A DNA stretch of 64,000 nucleotides from Neptunomonas qingdaonensis. Its GTDB lineage: Bacteria; Pseudomonadota; Gammaproteobacteria; Pseudomonadales; Balneatricaceae. The translations under genes were made by a program, and so were the position numbers. Below are positions 46,239-55,854 of the stretch, one piece after another. Location of the stretch: positions 582,283-646,282 of the forward strand of contig NZ_FOOU01000001.1 of the NCBI RefSeq assembly GCF_900113275.1, written 5' to 3'. Numbering within the stretch: position 1 is the stretch's first letter; every line of letters begins with the position of its first letter. The notes below the pieces were generated by a model. The model was given only the letters and a program-made list of their open reading frames with translations, ran no database searches and was not told the origin of the DNA.

Positions 46239-46421
46239 ATGAATGATTTAACCTTAAATGAGTTGGCTACTTTATTGGCTGTCTTTAACCGTGCTGGTAC
46301 ATCTGACCTGAATAACGCAGAACAGGAGATGCTGACGCGAATTACACAAGCACATGCCGAGCGGGAGGAGTTGGAAAGTATGGATTTTGATGACTGTCTT
46401 GGCGGCGCATGTAAGCTTTAA
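46239..46421 (+). CDS. Hypothetical 60-residue acidic protein
   Basis: A 60-residue protein of unknown function with a good ribosome site (GAGGAAAA) 15 bases behind recJ. It is acidic and helical (LNELATLLAVFNRAGTSDLN) and ends in a Cys pair near DDCLGGACKL, which could bind a metal. The position between two repair genes is suggestive only. Confidence 0.55.
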   Translation: MNDLTLNELATLLAVFNRAGTSDLNNAEQEMLTRITQAHAEREELESMDFDDCLGGACKL

Positions 46422-46464
46422 CCCGTGAGTTATCAATGCTGAGTTTTAATAACAGAGTTAATCT

Positions 46465-47325
46465 ATGGCTGAATTGAAACCCTATTATATTGGTGCTCAT
46501 GTGAGTGCGGCGGGCGGTGTTGAAAATGCGCCGCTCAATGCTGAAAAATTAGGCGCGAATGCGTTTGCTTTTTTCACCAAAAATCAGCGTCGTTGGGATG
46601 CTAAACCCTTGACGACTAAAAGTATCGCTGTGTTTAAAGAGCGTTGCGCTCGCTTGGGTTTTTCTGCAGAACAGATACTGCCTCATGATAGTTATTTAAT
46701 TAATCTGGGGCATCCTGAAAACGATGCGTTAACTAAGTCGCGTCTGGCTTTTGTTGATGAGATAAGTCGATGCCAGCAGTTGGGGCTTAAATATCTTAAT
46801 TTTCATCCGGGTAGTCACTTGCGTGTGTTATCCGAGTCGCAGTGCTTGCAGCGCATTGCCGAGTCTATCAACCTGGCGATATCAGAAACGGATGATGTTG
46901 TCGCTGTTATTGAAACAACCGCCGGGCAAGGCAGCAATCTTGGTTATAACTTTGCCCAAATAGCTGAAATTATTGATGCAGTGGCTGATAAAAGCAGAGT
47001 AGGTGTATGTATAGATACCTGCCATATATTTGCAGCCGGTTATCCATTAACAACACAGCTGGAATGTCAGCAGACATTTCAGGAGTTCGCGGATCTTGTC
47101 GGGTTTGAGTACTTGTGCGCTATGCACTTGAACGATTCTAAAGTGGCCTTAGGTGCGCGGGTTGATCGCCATCACAGCTTGGGTAAGGGGGAGATAGGCT
47201 TAGAGGTTTTTAGGTATATCATGCAGGATGATCGTTTTCGCGGTGTGCCTCTGGTGTTGGAAACAATTGATGAGACGGTCTGGGCTGAAGAAATTCAGAT
47301 GCTTAGAGGTTTTGCTCAGCCTTAG
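46465..47325 (+). CDS. nfo: Deoxyribonuclease IV (endonuclease IV)
   Basis: A 286-residue AP endonuclease that cuts abasic sites. The trinuclear zinc ligands are present in [45 protein letters not shown] and [12 protein letters not shown]. It is 43 bases behind the small acidic gene. Length and motifs are those of Nfo. Confidence 0.96.
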   Translation: MAELKPYYIGAHVSAAGGVENAPLNAEKLGANAFAFFTKNQRRWDAKPLTTKSIAVFKERCARLGFSAEQILPHDSYLINLGHPENDALTKSRLAFVDEISRCQQLGLKYLNFHPGSHLRVLSESQCLQRIAESINLAISETDDVVAVIETTAGQGSNLGYNFAQIAEIIDAVADKSRVGVCIDTCHIFAAGYPLTTQLECQQTFQEFADLVGFEYLCAMHLNDSKVALGARVDRHHSLGKGEIGLEVFRYIMQDDRFRGVPLVLETIDETVWAEEIQMLRGFAQP

Positions 47326-47365
47326 ATAGCAGTTCATGAAATAGAAACTATACTAAAGCTAACTT

Positions 47366-50300
47366 ATGATATTAGCGTCGTTTTACATGGTGTTGAAAAA
47401 AATTTTCGCTACAGAATGCTGGCGGTATTCTGTATTTTTTTGTCTGTTGTTAGCTTTATTTCCTGCTTTAGCGAAAGCCGAATCACGCTCTGAGTCTGGG
47501 GCTGAATTTAAATCTGAGTCTGGATACGGCCACAGCGTTTTGCTGCTTAACTCTTATCATCAGGGGTTTTCGTGGTCTGATGGTATCTATAAAGGTTTTA
47601 GTGAGAGGATAGAACCGGCGGGAGTTTCTATCGACCTGCAGGTCGAGTATTTGGATACAAAACGTTATACCGCCGATGAAATGTTTCCTTTGATGGCTAT
47701 GTTGTTGGCACGAAAAGGAACAAAGCACTTTGATGCCATTGTTGTAACGGACAACAATGCGTTGAGCTTTCTGATGAAATACCGGCAATCACATTTTGCC
47801 GGAATTCCTGTGGTTTTTGTCGGTATTAATGCATTTTCACAAGAGATGATTGGCGCTGATAAACTGATTACAGGTATTGTTGAGTCAGCGGCTCCTGATG
47901 CGAATTTTCAGCTGCTTCTGGAAATGCATCCTGACCTGACAGAGGTCGTATTACTCAGTGATGCAACGCCGACAGGGCTTGCTGAGCAGTTACATTTCTC
48001 GCAAGAAGCTGCTAAATATGCATCCCGCTTTTCCGTAAGATCAATCAGTGACTGGTCATTACCTGAATTAAAAGCAGAGTTAACAGCCCTTGATAGGGGG
48101 TCGGTTATATTCCGCTTGCCTTTACATCGGGATAGAACCGGCCTTTCAATGAGCTTGCAGGAGAGTATTTCCTTTCTGTTGGAAAATTCGTCTGTTCCTA
48201 TCTATTCCGCCTGGGATACCGCTATTGCTGAGGGGCTGGTCGGTGGCTATGTGGCGACATCGACGTTACAAGGAGCGGCTGCGGCTGATTATCTGCTGGA
48301 TATCCTTAAAGGAAGCGCTATCAGTGAATTACCTATTGTGCATGAACCTCCTGCAGAACCCGTATTCAACCTGGATGCTGTTGAGCGGTTTGCTATCGAT
48401 CAGGCCCTGATACCGCAAGGTAGCGTTACTCTTAATGCCACGCCAGTGGCAGCGCTATCCGCCTATATGATCATTGCCATTGTATTTTTAGTCGTCGTTT
48501 TAGCTGCTGCTATCTTTCAGTGGTGTAGAAAAAAGCGTGAATTACTGTCGTTAAGTGATGAATTTGGTCAAGTGGTTGATGAGACCTTGCTGCTCAGAAC
48601 CTTGATGGATTCTAATCCGGATCATATCTATGCGAAAGACGTAAATGGACGATATCTTGATTGTAATCAATCGTTTGCCAAGCTTTTAGGTCGCCCCCGG
48701 GATGAAATTATTGGCCAGCGTGTTGAGGATTTTTTCAAAGAAACTAATGTCAATCTGACCAATGAGCAAGATGCTCTGGTATTTGAACAAAATGAAGTAG
48801 TCGTTAAAAATATTTGGATTCGTCGTAATGATGGAGCTGATCAGCTGATCGAGTGTATCAAAGCACCGCTGAGAAGTGTCGAAGGGAAAGTGATTGGTTT
48901 GTTAGCGGTGAATCGCGATATTACCAGTCGCTATTTTGAAAATGCTCTGTTGACGCAGAATACGCATGTACTGGATATGTTGATTCGCGGTGCTTCTCTG
49001 AATAATATTTTCGCTGAAATCGTCAGAGGGATTGAAAGCGTTTACGTCAATAGTATGTGTTCTATTTCACTGCTTGATAAAGATAAAAAAAATCTTATGC
49101 ATGGGGCTGCGCCTAGCTTGCCGGCATTCTTCACGGATGAGATTGAAGGCTTGGCGATTGGTGAAGGTGCGGGCTCTTGTGGTATAGCAGCGACATCCGG
49201 AAAACTGGTCATCGTTGACGATATACAAAGCCATCCTTGCTGGAATAGCTTTAAAGAGCTGGCAGCCAGGGCGAACCTCGCGTCCTGCTGGTCACAGCCT
49301 ATATTCGGCTCGACACAAGAGATCCTTGGGACCTTTGCTATATATCATCCTTATCCGCTGGCGCCCAATAATGATCATATAGCCATGATGGAGCAGGCTT
49401 CACAATTGGTGAGTCTGGCGCTTGAGCGCAAGCAGGTTGAGGGTGATTTACAAAAGCTCTCACGTGCGGTTGAGCAAAGCCCTACGATGGTCCTGATTAC
49501 GGATGAGAAAGGTGAAATCGAGTATGTGAATGAAGAGTTCACGGATGTAACGGGCTATTCACTTGACGAAATAAAGGGACAGACACCCAGTATTTTGAAT
49601 GCAGGTGAAACAGAACCTGATTTTTATGCAGATATGTGGAAAGTTATTTTATCGGGCCATGACTGGCATGGTGAAATTCGTAATAAAACTAAATCAGGTC
49701 AGCCTTACTGGTCAATGCTATCTATCTCTCCTATTTTGGATGATGAACAGAAAATCACCCATTTTATTGGCGTAAGTGAGGATATCTCCACTAAGAAAAA
49801 GACCCTGGAGCAAATTGAACAGCTAGCTTTTTATGACCCGCTGACCCGTTTGGGAAATCGCCGCTTATTTAAAGAGCAGCTTGCTGTTGAGCTAAAAAAG
49901 GCCTTACGTAACAATACAATATTTGCTTTATTCTATCTTGATCTGGATGATTTTAAGCAGATTAATGACACCTTAGGGCATGATGTCGGTGATGCTTTGT
50001 TGCAGACAATTGCTGACCGGTTGCGTAGTGCCTTGCGTAACTCTGACCTTATTGCTCGCATCGGTGGAGATGAGTTTATAGTGATGCTACCCGATGTCAG
50101 TGGTTCTGCAGAGGTTGGCTTAGTCGCTACAAAAGTATTGCAAGCTATCAGTAAGCCTATGATCTTGAATGGTGGTGAAGTCAAAGCCACGGTGAGTGTC
50201 GGCATTACCATGGCGCCGACAGATGGAGATGATTGGGCCGTCCTGATGAAAAACGCCGATCTCGCTATGTACCGGGCAAAACGTTTGGGGCGCAATAATT

Positions 50301-51124
50301 TTCAGTTTTTTACTGGCGAGATGAATGATGAAGTTGTTAATCGGGCCAGTATGGAGAAGCAACTGCGTAGTGCTTTGCAGAATCACGAATTTTGTATTCA
50401 TTATCAGCCACAGTGGACGATTATGGGCGAGTTGCAGCCTATATGCTTTGAGGCGTTAGTACGCTGGGATCACCCTGAACGGGGGCGGGTTTCTCCTGCT
50501 GAATTTATTCCGATTGCCGAAGAGCTGGGGTTAATTGTTGAGTTGGGTGAGTGGGTGCTAAATGAGGCTTGCCGTCAGGGACGTCAATTGCTTGATAGCG
50601 GCCATTCGATTCGCATGGCGGTTAACCTTTCTATGCGGCAATTCTTTGACCCTCAGTTGCTGTCAAAAATTAAAGCAGCACTGGAAAAATATGACTTCCC
50701 TGCTGCATTGCTTGAGTTGGAAATTACTGAATCTATGATAATGGAGGAGGTGGATGTTGTTGTCGATACCTTGCATCAGTTAAAGCATTTAGGGGTTGCG
50801 CTGGCGATTGATGATTTCGGTACCGGTTATTCTTCATTGAGCTATCTGAAACGGCTGCCTTTTGATCATTTAAAAGTAGATGGCTCTTTTGTGCGCGATA
50901 TTCCGCACGATAAAAACGATATGGAAATTACCTCGGCTGTTATTGCTATGGCCCATAAGTTAGGATTGAAAGTGATTGCAGAAGGAATAGAAACGCATGA
51001 GCAGCTGGCGTTTTTACGTGAAAATGATTGCGAAATGGGGCAGGGGTATTTATTAACACGCCCGGCTCCGCTGGAAGAAATAATAAAGTTCCTTGATGTG
51101 GAGATGGACTCGCACGATGATTAG
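47366..51124 (+). CDS. Multidomain GGDEF-EAL sensor protein
   Basis: A 1252-residue membrane protein of cyclic di-GMP turnover. After a signal-like N-terminus, a periplasmic ABC-substrate-binding-like domain (about 50-340) is followed by a membrane helix (about 370-390). A PAS domain (about 415-530), a GAF domain (about 550-690) and a second PAS with PAC (about 700-815) follow. GGDEF is intact at 900-904 with an I-site RNSD just before it. EAL is intact (FEALVRW, 1029-1031) with DDFGTGYSS. Both activities may work; the sensory input is unknown. It is alone between nfo and nudF. Confidence 0.9.
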   Translation: MILASFYMVLKKIFATECWRYSVFFCLLLALFPALAKAESRSESGAEFKSESGYGHSVLLLNSYHQGFSWSDGIYKGFSERIEPAGVSIDLQVEYLDTKRYTADEMFPLMAMLLARKGTKHFDAIVVTDNNALSFLMKYRQSHFAGIPVVFVGINAFSQEMIGADKLITGIVESAAPDANFQLLLEMHPDLTEVVLLSDATPTGLAEQLHFSQEAAKYASRFSVRSISDWSLPELKAELTALDRGSVIFRLPLHRDRTGLSMSLQESISFLLENSSVPIYSAWDTAIAEGLVGGYVATSTLQGAAAADYLLDILKGSAISELPIVHEPPAEPVFNLDAVERFAIDQALIPQGSVTLNATPVAALSAYMIIAIVFLVVVLAAAIFQWCRKKRELLSLSDEFGQVVDETLLLRTLMDSNPDHIYAKDVNGRYLDCNQSFAKLLGRPRDEIIGQRVEDFFKETNVNLTNEQDALVFEQNEVVVKNIWIRRNDGADQLIECIKAPLRSVEGKVIGLLAVNRDITSRYFENALLTQNTHVLDMLIRGASLNNIFAEIVRGIESVYVNSMCSISLLDKDKKNLMHGAAPSLPAFFTDEIEGLAIGEGAGSCGIAATSGKLVIVDDIQSHPCWNSFKELAARANLASCWSQPIFGSTQEILGTFAIYHPYPLAPNNDHIAMMEQASQLVSLALERKQVEGDLQKLSRAVEQSPTMVLITDEKGEIEYVNEEFTDVTGYSLDEIKGQTPSILNAGETEPDFYADMWKVILSGHDWHGEIRNKTKSGQPYWSMLSISPILDDEQKITHFIGVSEDISTKKKTLEQIEQLAFYDPLTRLGNRRLFKEQLAVELKKALRNNTIFALFYLDLDDFKQINDTLGHDVGDALLQTIADRLRSALRNSDLIARIGGDEFIVMLPDVSGSAEVGLVATKVLQAISKPMILNGGEVKATVSVGITMAPTDGDDWAVLMKNADLAMYRAKRLGRNNFQFFTGEMNDEVVNRASMEKQLRSALQNHEFCIHYQPQWTIMGELQPICFEALVRWDHPERGRVSPAEFIPIAEELGLIVELGEWVLNEACRQGRQLLDSGHSIRMAVNLSMRQFFDPQLLSKIKAALEKYDFPAALLELEITESMIMEEVDVVVDTLHQLKHLGVALAIDDFGTGYSSLSYLKRLPFDHLKVDGSFVRDIPHDKNDMEITSAVIAMAHKLGLKVIAEGIETHEQLAFLRENDCEMGQGYLLTRPAPLEEIIKFLDVEMDSHDD

Positions 51125-51290
51125 CTTCGTTTGAATCCGCAGGGTATACCACCTGATTTAGGCGTTCATGACGAATCGTACTATACTGGCGTATAGGTCA
51201 ATTCCCCCGTATTTAATCTAGTTAATTTCTCTTTGACGCCGAGAACAAGCAAATATCCAGATTTTATATTTTGAATAGCGGAGCATGCTG

Positions 51291-51923
51291 ATGAGTGAGT
51301 ATTGGAACCCTGAGTTTTCTATTACAGATGTTGATGTTGAGGAAGATAAGGTTATCTGTGACAGCTTTTATCAGATGCGCGAGGTGACGCTGCGACATGA
51401 ACGTTTCGAAGGCGGTCATGTCCAAATGAAGCGGGATCTATTCTGGCGTCCAGATGCGGTCTGTGTGCTCTTATATGACCCCTGGCTTGATTGTGTTGTC
51501 CTGATAGAACAGTTTCGTATAGGGACGATTGATCACCCGCGTAGCCCGTGGTTACTTGAGTTGGTTGCCGGGTTGGTCGAGCCGGGTGAAACCACTGAAG
51601 CGGTGGCATGCCGTGAGAGTCAGGAAGAGGCCGGCGCTGAAATTTTACAGTTAGAACATATTAGTCGTTTTACCCCCAGCCCCGGAGGCGCGAGAGAATA
51701 TATCGATCTGTATTGTGGATGTGTCAATAGCGATGGACTGGGTGGCGTGCATGGGCTGGATGATGAGGGGGAAAATATTAAAGTTCACCTTTTTTCGGCA
51801 GATGTGGCTATTGCCATGATACAGACGGGTGATGTGGATAATGCTGCTGCCATTATTGCGTTACAATGGTTGCAATTGAATCGTAACACTATAAAAGAGA
51901 AGTGGAGTGTTAACGCTGTATGA
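51291..51923 (+). CDS. nudF: ADP-ribose pyrophosphatase NudF
   Basis: A 210-residue NUDIX hydrolase that splits ADP-ribose. The NUDIX box is GLVEPGETTEAVACRESQEEAGAE, with the family's FTPSPGGAREYIDLYCG behind it. The ATG at 51291 has GCGGAG at a good distance; an ATG two codons earlier is too close. It opens the nudF-yqiB-cpdA-yqiA-parE cluster, as in E. coli, and overlaps yqiB by four bases. Confidence 0.95.
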   Translation: MSEYWNPEFSITDVDVEEDKVICDSFYQMREVTLRHERFEGGHVQMKRDLFWRPDAVCVLLYDPWLDCVVLIEQFRIGTIDHPRSPWLLELVAGLVEPGETTEAVACRESQEEAGAEILQLEHISRFTPSPGGAREYIDLYCGCVNSDGLGGVHGLDDEGENIKVHLFSADVAIAMIQTGDVDNAAAIIALQWLQLNRNTIKEKWSVNAV

Positions 51924-52363
51924 AACGTAAGTATGTACCTGATTTGACGCGGCAGATGGCAATATGTGAAGTCAACTATGCGCGTTTGAATAAATTGATG
52001 CCCGACCTGGAAGCGTGCGACATGCGCGAATTTCAGCTTGTCTGGGGTGAGCATCAGGTACAGATTCGCTTTGAAGTTGAAGAGCGTTTTGTTTACACCA
52101 CTACACTGCAAATTTCGCAACAGGAGCAAAGTGGATCCTCGTGGCTGGAATCCCCGGCGCTGGTGGTGCGCTTATATCATGATGCCTGTATGGCAGAAGT
52201 AATCTGCCTGAAGCGGCATCGACAGCTCTCTGGCGCATATCCTTACCCAAACCGCGACATGCATCAGCCGGATGAAAAGGTTCAGTTGAACCACTATCTG
52301 GGTGAATGGCTAAGCCATTGTCAGCAATATGGCCAGTTAATAGAACCTGTTTTTAGTGCCTGA
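51920..52363 (+). CDS. yqiB: DUF1249 family protein YqiB
   Basis: A 147-residue protein of the DUF1249 family with the typical stretch LTRQMAICEVNYARLNKLMP at the start and QKVQLNHYLGEWLSHC-like end (DEKVQLNHYLGEWLSHCQQ). The function is unknown. It overlaps nudF by four bases and shares one base with cpdA, so the three are cotranslated. Confidence 0.92.
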   Translation: MKRKYVPDLTRQMAICEVNYARLNKLMPDLEACDMREFQLVWGEHQVQIRFEVEERFVYTTTLQISQQEQSGSSWLESPALVVRLYHDACMAEVICLKRHRQLSGAYPYPNRDMHQPDEKVQLNHYLGEWLSHCQQYGQLIEPVFSA

Positions 52364-53124
52364 TGGATAAAATGCGGGTCGTACAGGTGACTGATTGTCA
52401 TCTGCAGGAGAATGCGGATGAGCCCTTTAAAGGGTTGAATCCAGAGCAGCGCTTGCTCAGTACACTGCAGCAGCTGCGCTCTGAGGACGCCGATTCGGAT
52501 CTGTTGTTGTTGAGCGGTGATCTGGTTCATCATGGGTACGCCAGTGGTTACCAAAGGCTGCAGCGATATACCGATGGGATGGCAAAAGAGATTCGATGGA
52601 TTCCCGGTAATCACGATGATGCTGTCAGGATGCGTGAGTATCAGACCCTGTCCCAGAAAGTCTTTGTTCAGGGTAATTGGTGCATCATCATGTTGGATTC
52701 AACGGCTGAGCCGGATGGAAAGGGTAGTGGAGCCTTGAGTCAAACCGAACTTGATTGGTTGGCGGGTGTTGTTTCAGAGCATTCAGATAAGTACCTGCTG
52801 TTGGTGTTGCATCATCCCCCGGTGGCTGTTGGCAGCCAGTGGCAAGATAGCATCATGTTAGCTAATGCTGAGGCTTTCTGGGCGCAGCTTAAGAAGTATA
52901 AAAACCTTAAGCTGATCGTCTGCGGGCACCTGCATCAAGCGCATCAGATAGAAATGGAACAGGTCTGCGTGCTGGCGACACCGGCAACCGCTCCACAATT
53001 TAAGGTATCCACCGTTGAGCCTGAGATGGAGTCTGACCCTTACTTATCGCAACCTGCCTACCGGGTGATTGATCTGCTGCCTGATGGGAAATTTACAACA
53101 AGGGTTAAACGAGTCCCTGTCTGA
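52363..53124 (+). CDS. cpdA: 3',5'-cyclic-AMP phosphodiesterase CpdA
   Basis: A 253-residue metallophosphoesterase that hydrolyses cAMP. The dinuclear metal motifs are VTDCHLQ, LLSGDLVHHG, IPGNHDD, LVLHHPPVAV and VCGHLHQAHQ, in the class III PDE order. It is the third gene of the nudF-parE cluster. Confidence 0.94.
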   Translation: MDKMRVVQVTDCHLQENADEPFKGLNPEQRLLSTLQQLRSEDADSDLLLLSGDLVHHGYASGYQRLQRYTDGMAKEIRWIPGNHDDAVRMREYQTLSQKVFVQGNWCIIMLDSTAEPDGKGSGALSQTELDWLAGVVSEHSDKYLLLVLHHPPVAVGSQWQDSIMLANAEAFWAQLKKYKNLKLIVCGHLHQAHQIEMEQVCVLATPATAPQFKVSTVEPEMESDPYLSQPAYRVIDLLPDGKFTTRVKRVPV

Positions 53125-53182
53125 ACTTGCATCCCGCGGTAACCTTAGGTAACTTCTCTCAAACACTGTAAGGATAACCAGT

Positions 53183-53827
53183 ATGTCGTTACCGCTTTTT
53201 ATTTATGTGCATGGCTTTAACAGTTCGCCTGAATCTATAAAAGCACGTTTGTTGGGTGAGTACTTTAGCGCGCTCGAACAAGAGAATGGGCATAAGTATA
53301 GCGAAAATTACTTAGTGCCACAGTTGTCACATGAGCCTGCAGAAGCGATGCGACAGCTTGAGTCGATAGTTACCGATAACCGGCAGCGCCCCATCGTGCT
53401 GATAGGTAGCTCGTTGGGCGGCTATTTCAGTATTTGGCTGACCGAGCATTATGAAAACTGCAAAGCGGTGATGGTGAATCCGGCTATCTACCCTTATCGG
53501 TTATTATCTGAATGGCTGGGCGATAATGAAAATATTTATACCCATGAACGCTATATCCTGACGCGCGATCATTTGCAGCAGCTGGAAGCGATGGTTGTTG
53601 ATCAGGTAAAAGATCCTGCCCGTTATCTGTTGTTAGTACAGAGCGCTGATGAGACATTAGATTATCGCGAAGCGGTGGATTTTTTTGATCGATCCATCGC
53701 GTTTATACAGCCGGGTGGCAGTCATGGTTTTGATCAGTTCGAAAAACTGATTCCGGCAATCATAGGTTTTTCTCAAGGTCGACTAGAGTTACCTGAAGCA
53801 ATACCTTTACCCCCTTTTAGCGAGTGA
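53183..53827 (+). CDS. yqiA: YqiA-type esterase
   Basis: A 214-residue alpha/beta-hydrolase of the YqiA family, with IYVHGFNSSPES near the start, the nucleophile elbow LIGSSLGGYFS (Ser about residue 77), and the acid and His later (SADETLDY, GGSHGFDQFE). It hydrolyses short-chain esters in vitro; the physiological role is unclear. parE follows after 16 bases. Confidence 0.92.
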   Translation: MSLPLFIYVHGFNSSPESIKARLLGEYFSALEQENGHKYSENYLVPQLSHEPAEAMRQLESIVTDNRQRPIVLIGSSLGGYFSIWLTEHYENCKAVMVNPAIYPYRLLSEWLGDNENIYTHERYILTRDHLQQLEAMVVDQVKDPARYLLLVQSADETLDYREAVDFFDRSIAFIQPGGSHGFDQFEKLIPAIIGFSQGRLELPEAIPLPPFSE

Positions 53828-53843
53828 CAGGAAAAAGAAACAG

Positions 53844-55736
53844 ATGTCGAAGCAATATACGGCTGATTCGATAGAAGTATTAAGTGGTTTGGATCCGGTA
53901 CGACGGCGTCCCGGTATGTATACCGAAACTGATCGACCTAACCATCTGGCCCAGGAGGTTATCGATAACTCGGTCGATGAAGCGTTGGCCGGGCATGCTA
54001 AGCAGATCGATGTGATACTGCACAAAGACGGTTTTTTGTCTGTGAGTGATGACGGGCGTGGAATGCCCGTTGATATTCACCCGGAAGAGGGTGTCAGTGG
54101 TGTTGAGTTGATTCTGACGCGTTTGCATGCAGGCGGGAAATTCAATAATGAAAATTACAACTACTCCGGTGGCTTGCATGGTGTAGGCGTTTCGGTTGTG
54201 AACGCGCTTTCTAAATTGCTTGAAGTGCAAATTAAGCGTGATGGGCAGGTGTATAAAATCGTTTTTGCCGATGGTAATAAAGTTTCTGATCTGGAAGTTA
54301 TTGATACCTGTGGCAAACGTAATACGGGTACAAGCGTTCGCTTTTTAGCTGACCCTCAATATTTTGATACGCCTAAATACAGTGTTAATCACCTGAAGCA
54401 TAATTTGCGTGCAAAAGCGGTGCTTTGTCCTGGTTTGAAGGTGACTTTTACGGACCAGAGCGGCGCCAAGAACGAGAAAGAGGAATGGTGTTACGAGGAT
54501 GGTCTCAGTGCTTATCTGCGAGGCACGACACAGGTATTTGATACGCTGCCAACAGACCCGTTTGTCGGTTCCCTGCAGGGAGAAGAGGACGCGGTCGAGT
54601 GGGCGGTTCAGTGGCTGCCTGAAGGCGGTGATTTAACCTGTGAAAGTTATGTAAACCTGATCCCCACGGTGCAGGGTGGTACCCATGTAAATGGTTTTCG
54701 TACCGGCTTATTGGAAGCGATGCGGGAGTTTTGTGAGTTCCGCAATTTGCTGCCGCGTGGTGTTAAGTTGACGGCGGATGATATCTGGGAGCGCTGTGCT
54801 TATATCCTGTCGGCAAAAATGCGTGACCCACAGTTTTCCGGGCAAACAAAGGAGCGTCTTTCCTCCCGTCAGATTGCTGCCTTTATTTCGGGTTCAGCAA
54901 AAGATGCGTTTTCGCTGTGGCTAAACAGTCATGTAGAAGAGGGCGAACAGTTAGCAGAAAGCATTATAGCTAATGCTCAAAAGCGCTTACGCTCGAGTAA
55001 AAAGGTCATTCGTAAAAAAATCACTCAGGGTCCAGCGCTGCCGGGGAAACTGGCGGATTGTGCCGGTTCAGAAACGATGCGCTCAGAGCTCTTTTTAGTA
55101 GAAGGGGACTCGGCTGGTGGTTCGGCGAAACAAGCCAGAGATCGTCAGTTCCAGGCGATTATGCCGTTGCGCGGTAAGATTCTGAATACATGGGAAGTGG
55201 ACTCGGGTGAAATACTCTCTTCGCAGGAGATTCATGATATTTCGGTCGCTGTCGGTGTGGACCCGGGCTCTGATAATCTGGAAGGTCTTCGTTACGGAAA
55301 AATATGTGTGCTGGCCGATGCCGACTCTGATGGGGCACATATTGCTACGCTTATCTGTGCGCTGTTTCTGCGTCATTTTAAGCCGTTGGTGGATGCAGGG
55401 CATATCTATGTTGCTATGCCTCCGTTGTTCCGTATCGATGCGGCCAAAGATGTATTTTATGCGCTCGATGAGGCCGAAAAGAACGGCATTGTTGAGCGCC
55501 TGCGGGCTGAGCGTAAGAATGTAAAAATAAACGTACAGCGATTTAAAGGTCTGGGGGAGATGAATCCTCTTCAGTTACGTGAGACAACCATGGATCCGGA
55601 TACGCGTCGTCTGGTGCAATTGACCGTCGATGCTGAAGATAATGCACATGAGATGCTGGATATGTTGTTAGCTAAAAAGCGTGCCTCCGATCGTAAAAGT
55701 TGGCTGGAAAGTAAGGGAAACCTGGCTCACCTGTAG
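53844..55736 (+). CDS. parE: DNA topoisomerase IV subunit B
   Basis: The 630-residue ATPase subunit of topoisomerase IV, which unlinks daughter chromosomes. The GHKL ATPase has VIDNSVDEALAGHA and GGLHGVGVSVVNAL, the transducer domain follows, and the TOPRIM domain has LVEGDSAGGSAK and LADADSDGAHIATL. Its stop codon is two bases before the end of a Tn7-like transposon. parC, which normally follows parE, is not in the window and would be on the far side of the element. Confidence 0.97.
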   Translation: MSKQYTADSIEVLSGLDPVRRRPGMYTETDRPNHLAQEVIDNSVDEALAGHAKQIDVILHKDGFLSVSDDGRGMPVDIHPEEGVSGVELILTRLHAGGKFNNENYNYSGGLHGVGVSVVNALSKLLEVQIKRDGQVYKIVFADGNKVSDLEVIDTCGKRNTGTSVRFLADPQYFDTPKYSVNHLKHNLRAKAVLCPGLKVTFTDQSGAKNEKEEWCYEDGLSAYLRGTTQVFDTLPTDPFVGSLQGEEDAVEWAVQWLPEGGDLTCESYVNLIPTVQGGTHVNGFRTGLLEAMREFCEFRNLLPRGVKLTADDIWERCAYILSAKMRDPQFSGQTKERLSSRQIAAFISGSAKDAFSLWLNSHVEEGEQLAESIIANAQKRLRSSKKVIRKKITQGPALPGKLADCAGSETMRSELFLVEGDSAGGSAKQARDRQFQAIMPLRGKILNTWEVDSGEILSSQEIHDISVAVGVDPGSDNLEGLRYGKICVLADADSDGAHIATLICALFLRHFKPLVDAGHIYVAMPPLFRIDAAKDVFYALDEAEKNGIVERLRAERKNVKINVQRFKGLGEMNPLQLRETTMDPDTRRLVQLTVDAEDNAHEMLDMLLAKKRASDRKSWLESKGNLAHL

Positions 55737-55737
55737 T

Positions 55738-55815
55738 TGTGATTTATAAACCATAATGTGACATTTGAATATCATAAGATGTCATAATTAATTCATAACT
55801 TGACACGATCTCCTC
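55738..55815. repeat. Tn7-like transposon end with 21-bp-period TnsB-type sites
   Basis: Four units begin at 55738, 55759, 55780 and 55801 with TGTGA, TGACA, TGTCA and TGACA. Three end in CATAA with the C at 55752, 55773 and 55794; all spacings are exactly 21 bases. The fourth unit keeps only the TGACA half. Regular TnsB binding sites of this size are the known architecture of Tn7 ends, so this marks the transposon boundary at 55738. Confidence 0.85.
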
Positions 55816-55827
55816 TTTGGCTATATT
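55800..55827 (+). promoter_or_regulatory. Promoter of the tns operon, overlapping a TnsB-type site
   Basis: TTGACA (55800-55805), a perfect -35, and TATATT (55822-55827) are spaced by 16 bases and lie 28 bases before the tnsA ATG. The -35 is part of the last TGACA repeat of the transposon end, so TnsB bound there would be expected to block transcription of its own operon, as is known for Tn7. Confidence 0.65.
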
Positions 55828-55854
55828 TGTTTAGCTAATAGAGGGGATCTGCTT

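Noticed and set aside
55738..55815. TGACA repeats considered as ordinary operator sites of tnsA alone
   Set aside because: The exact 21-base phase starting at the terminal TGT next to parE fits a transposon end better.
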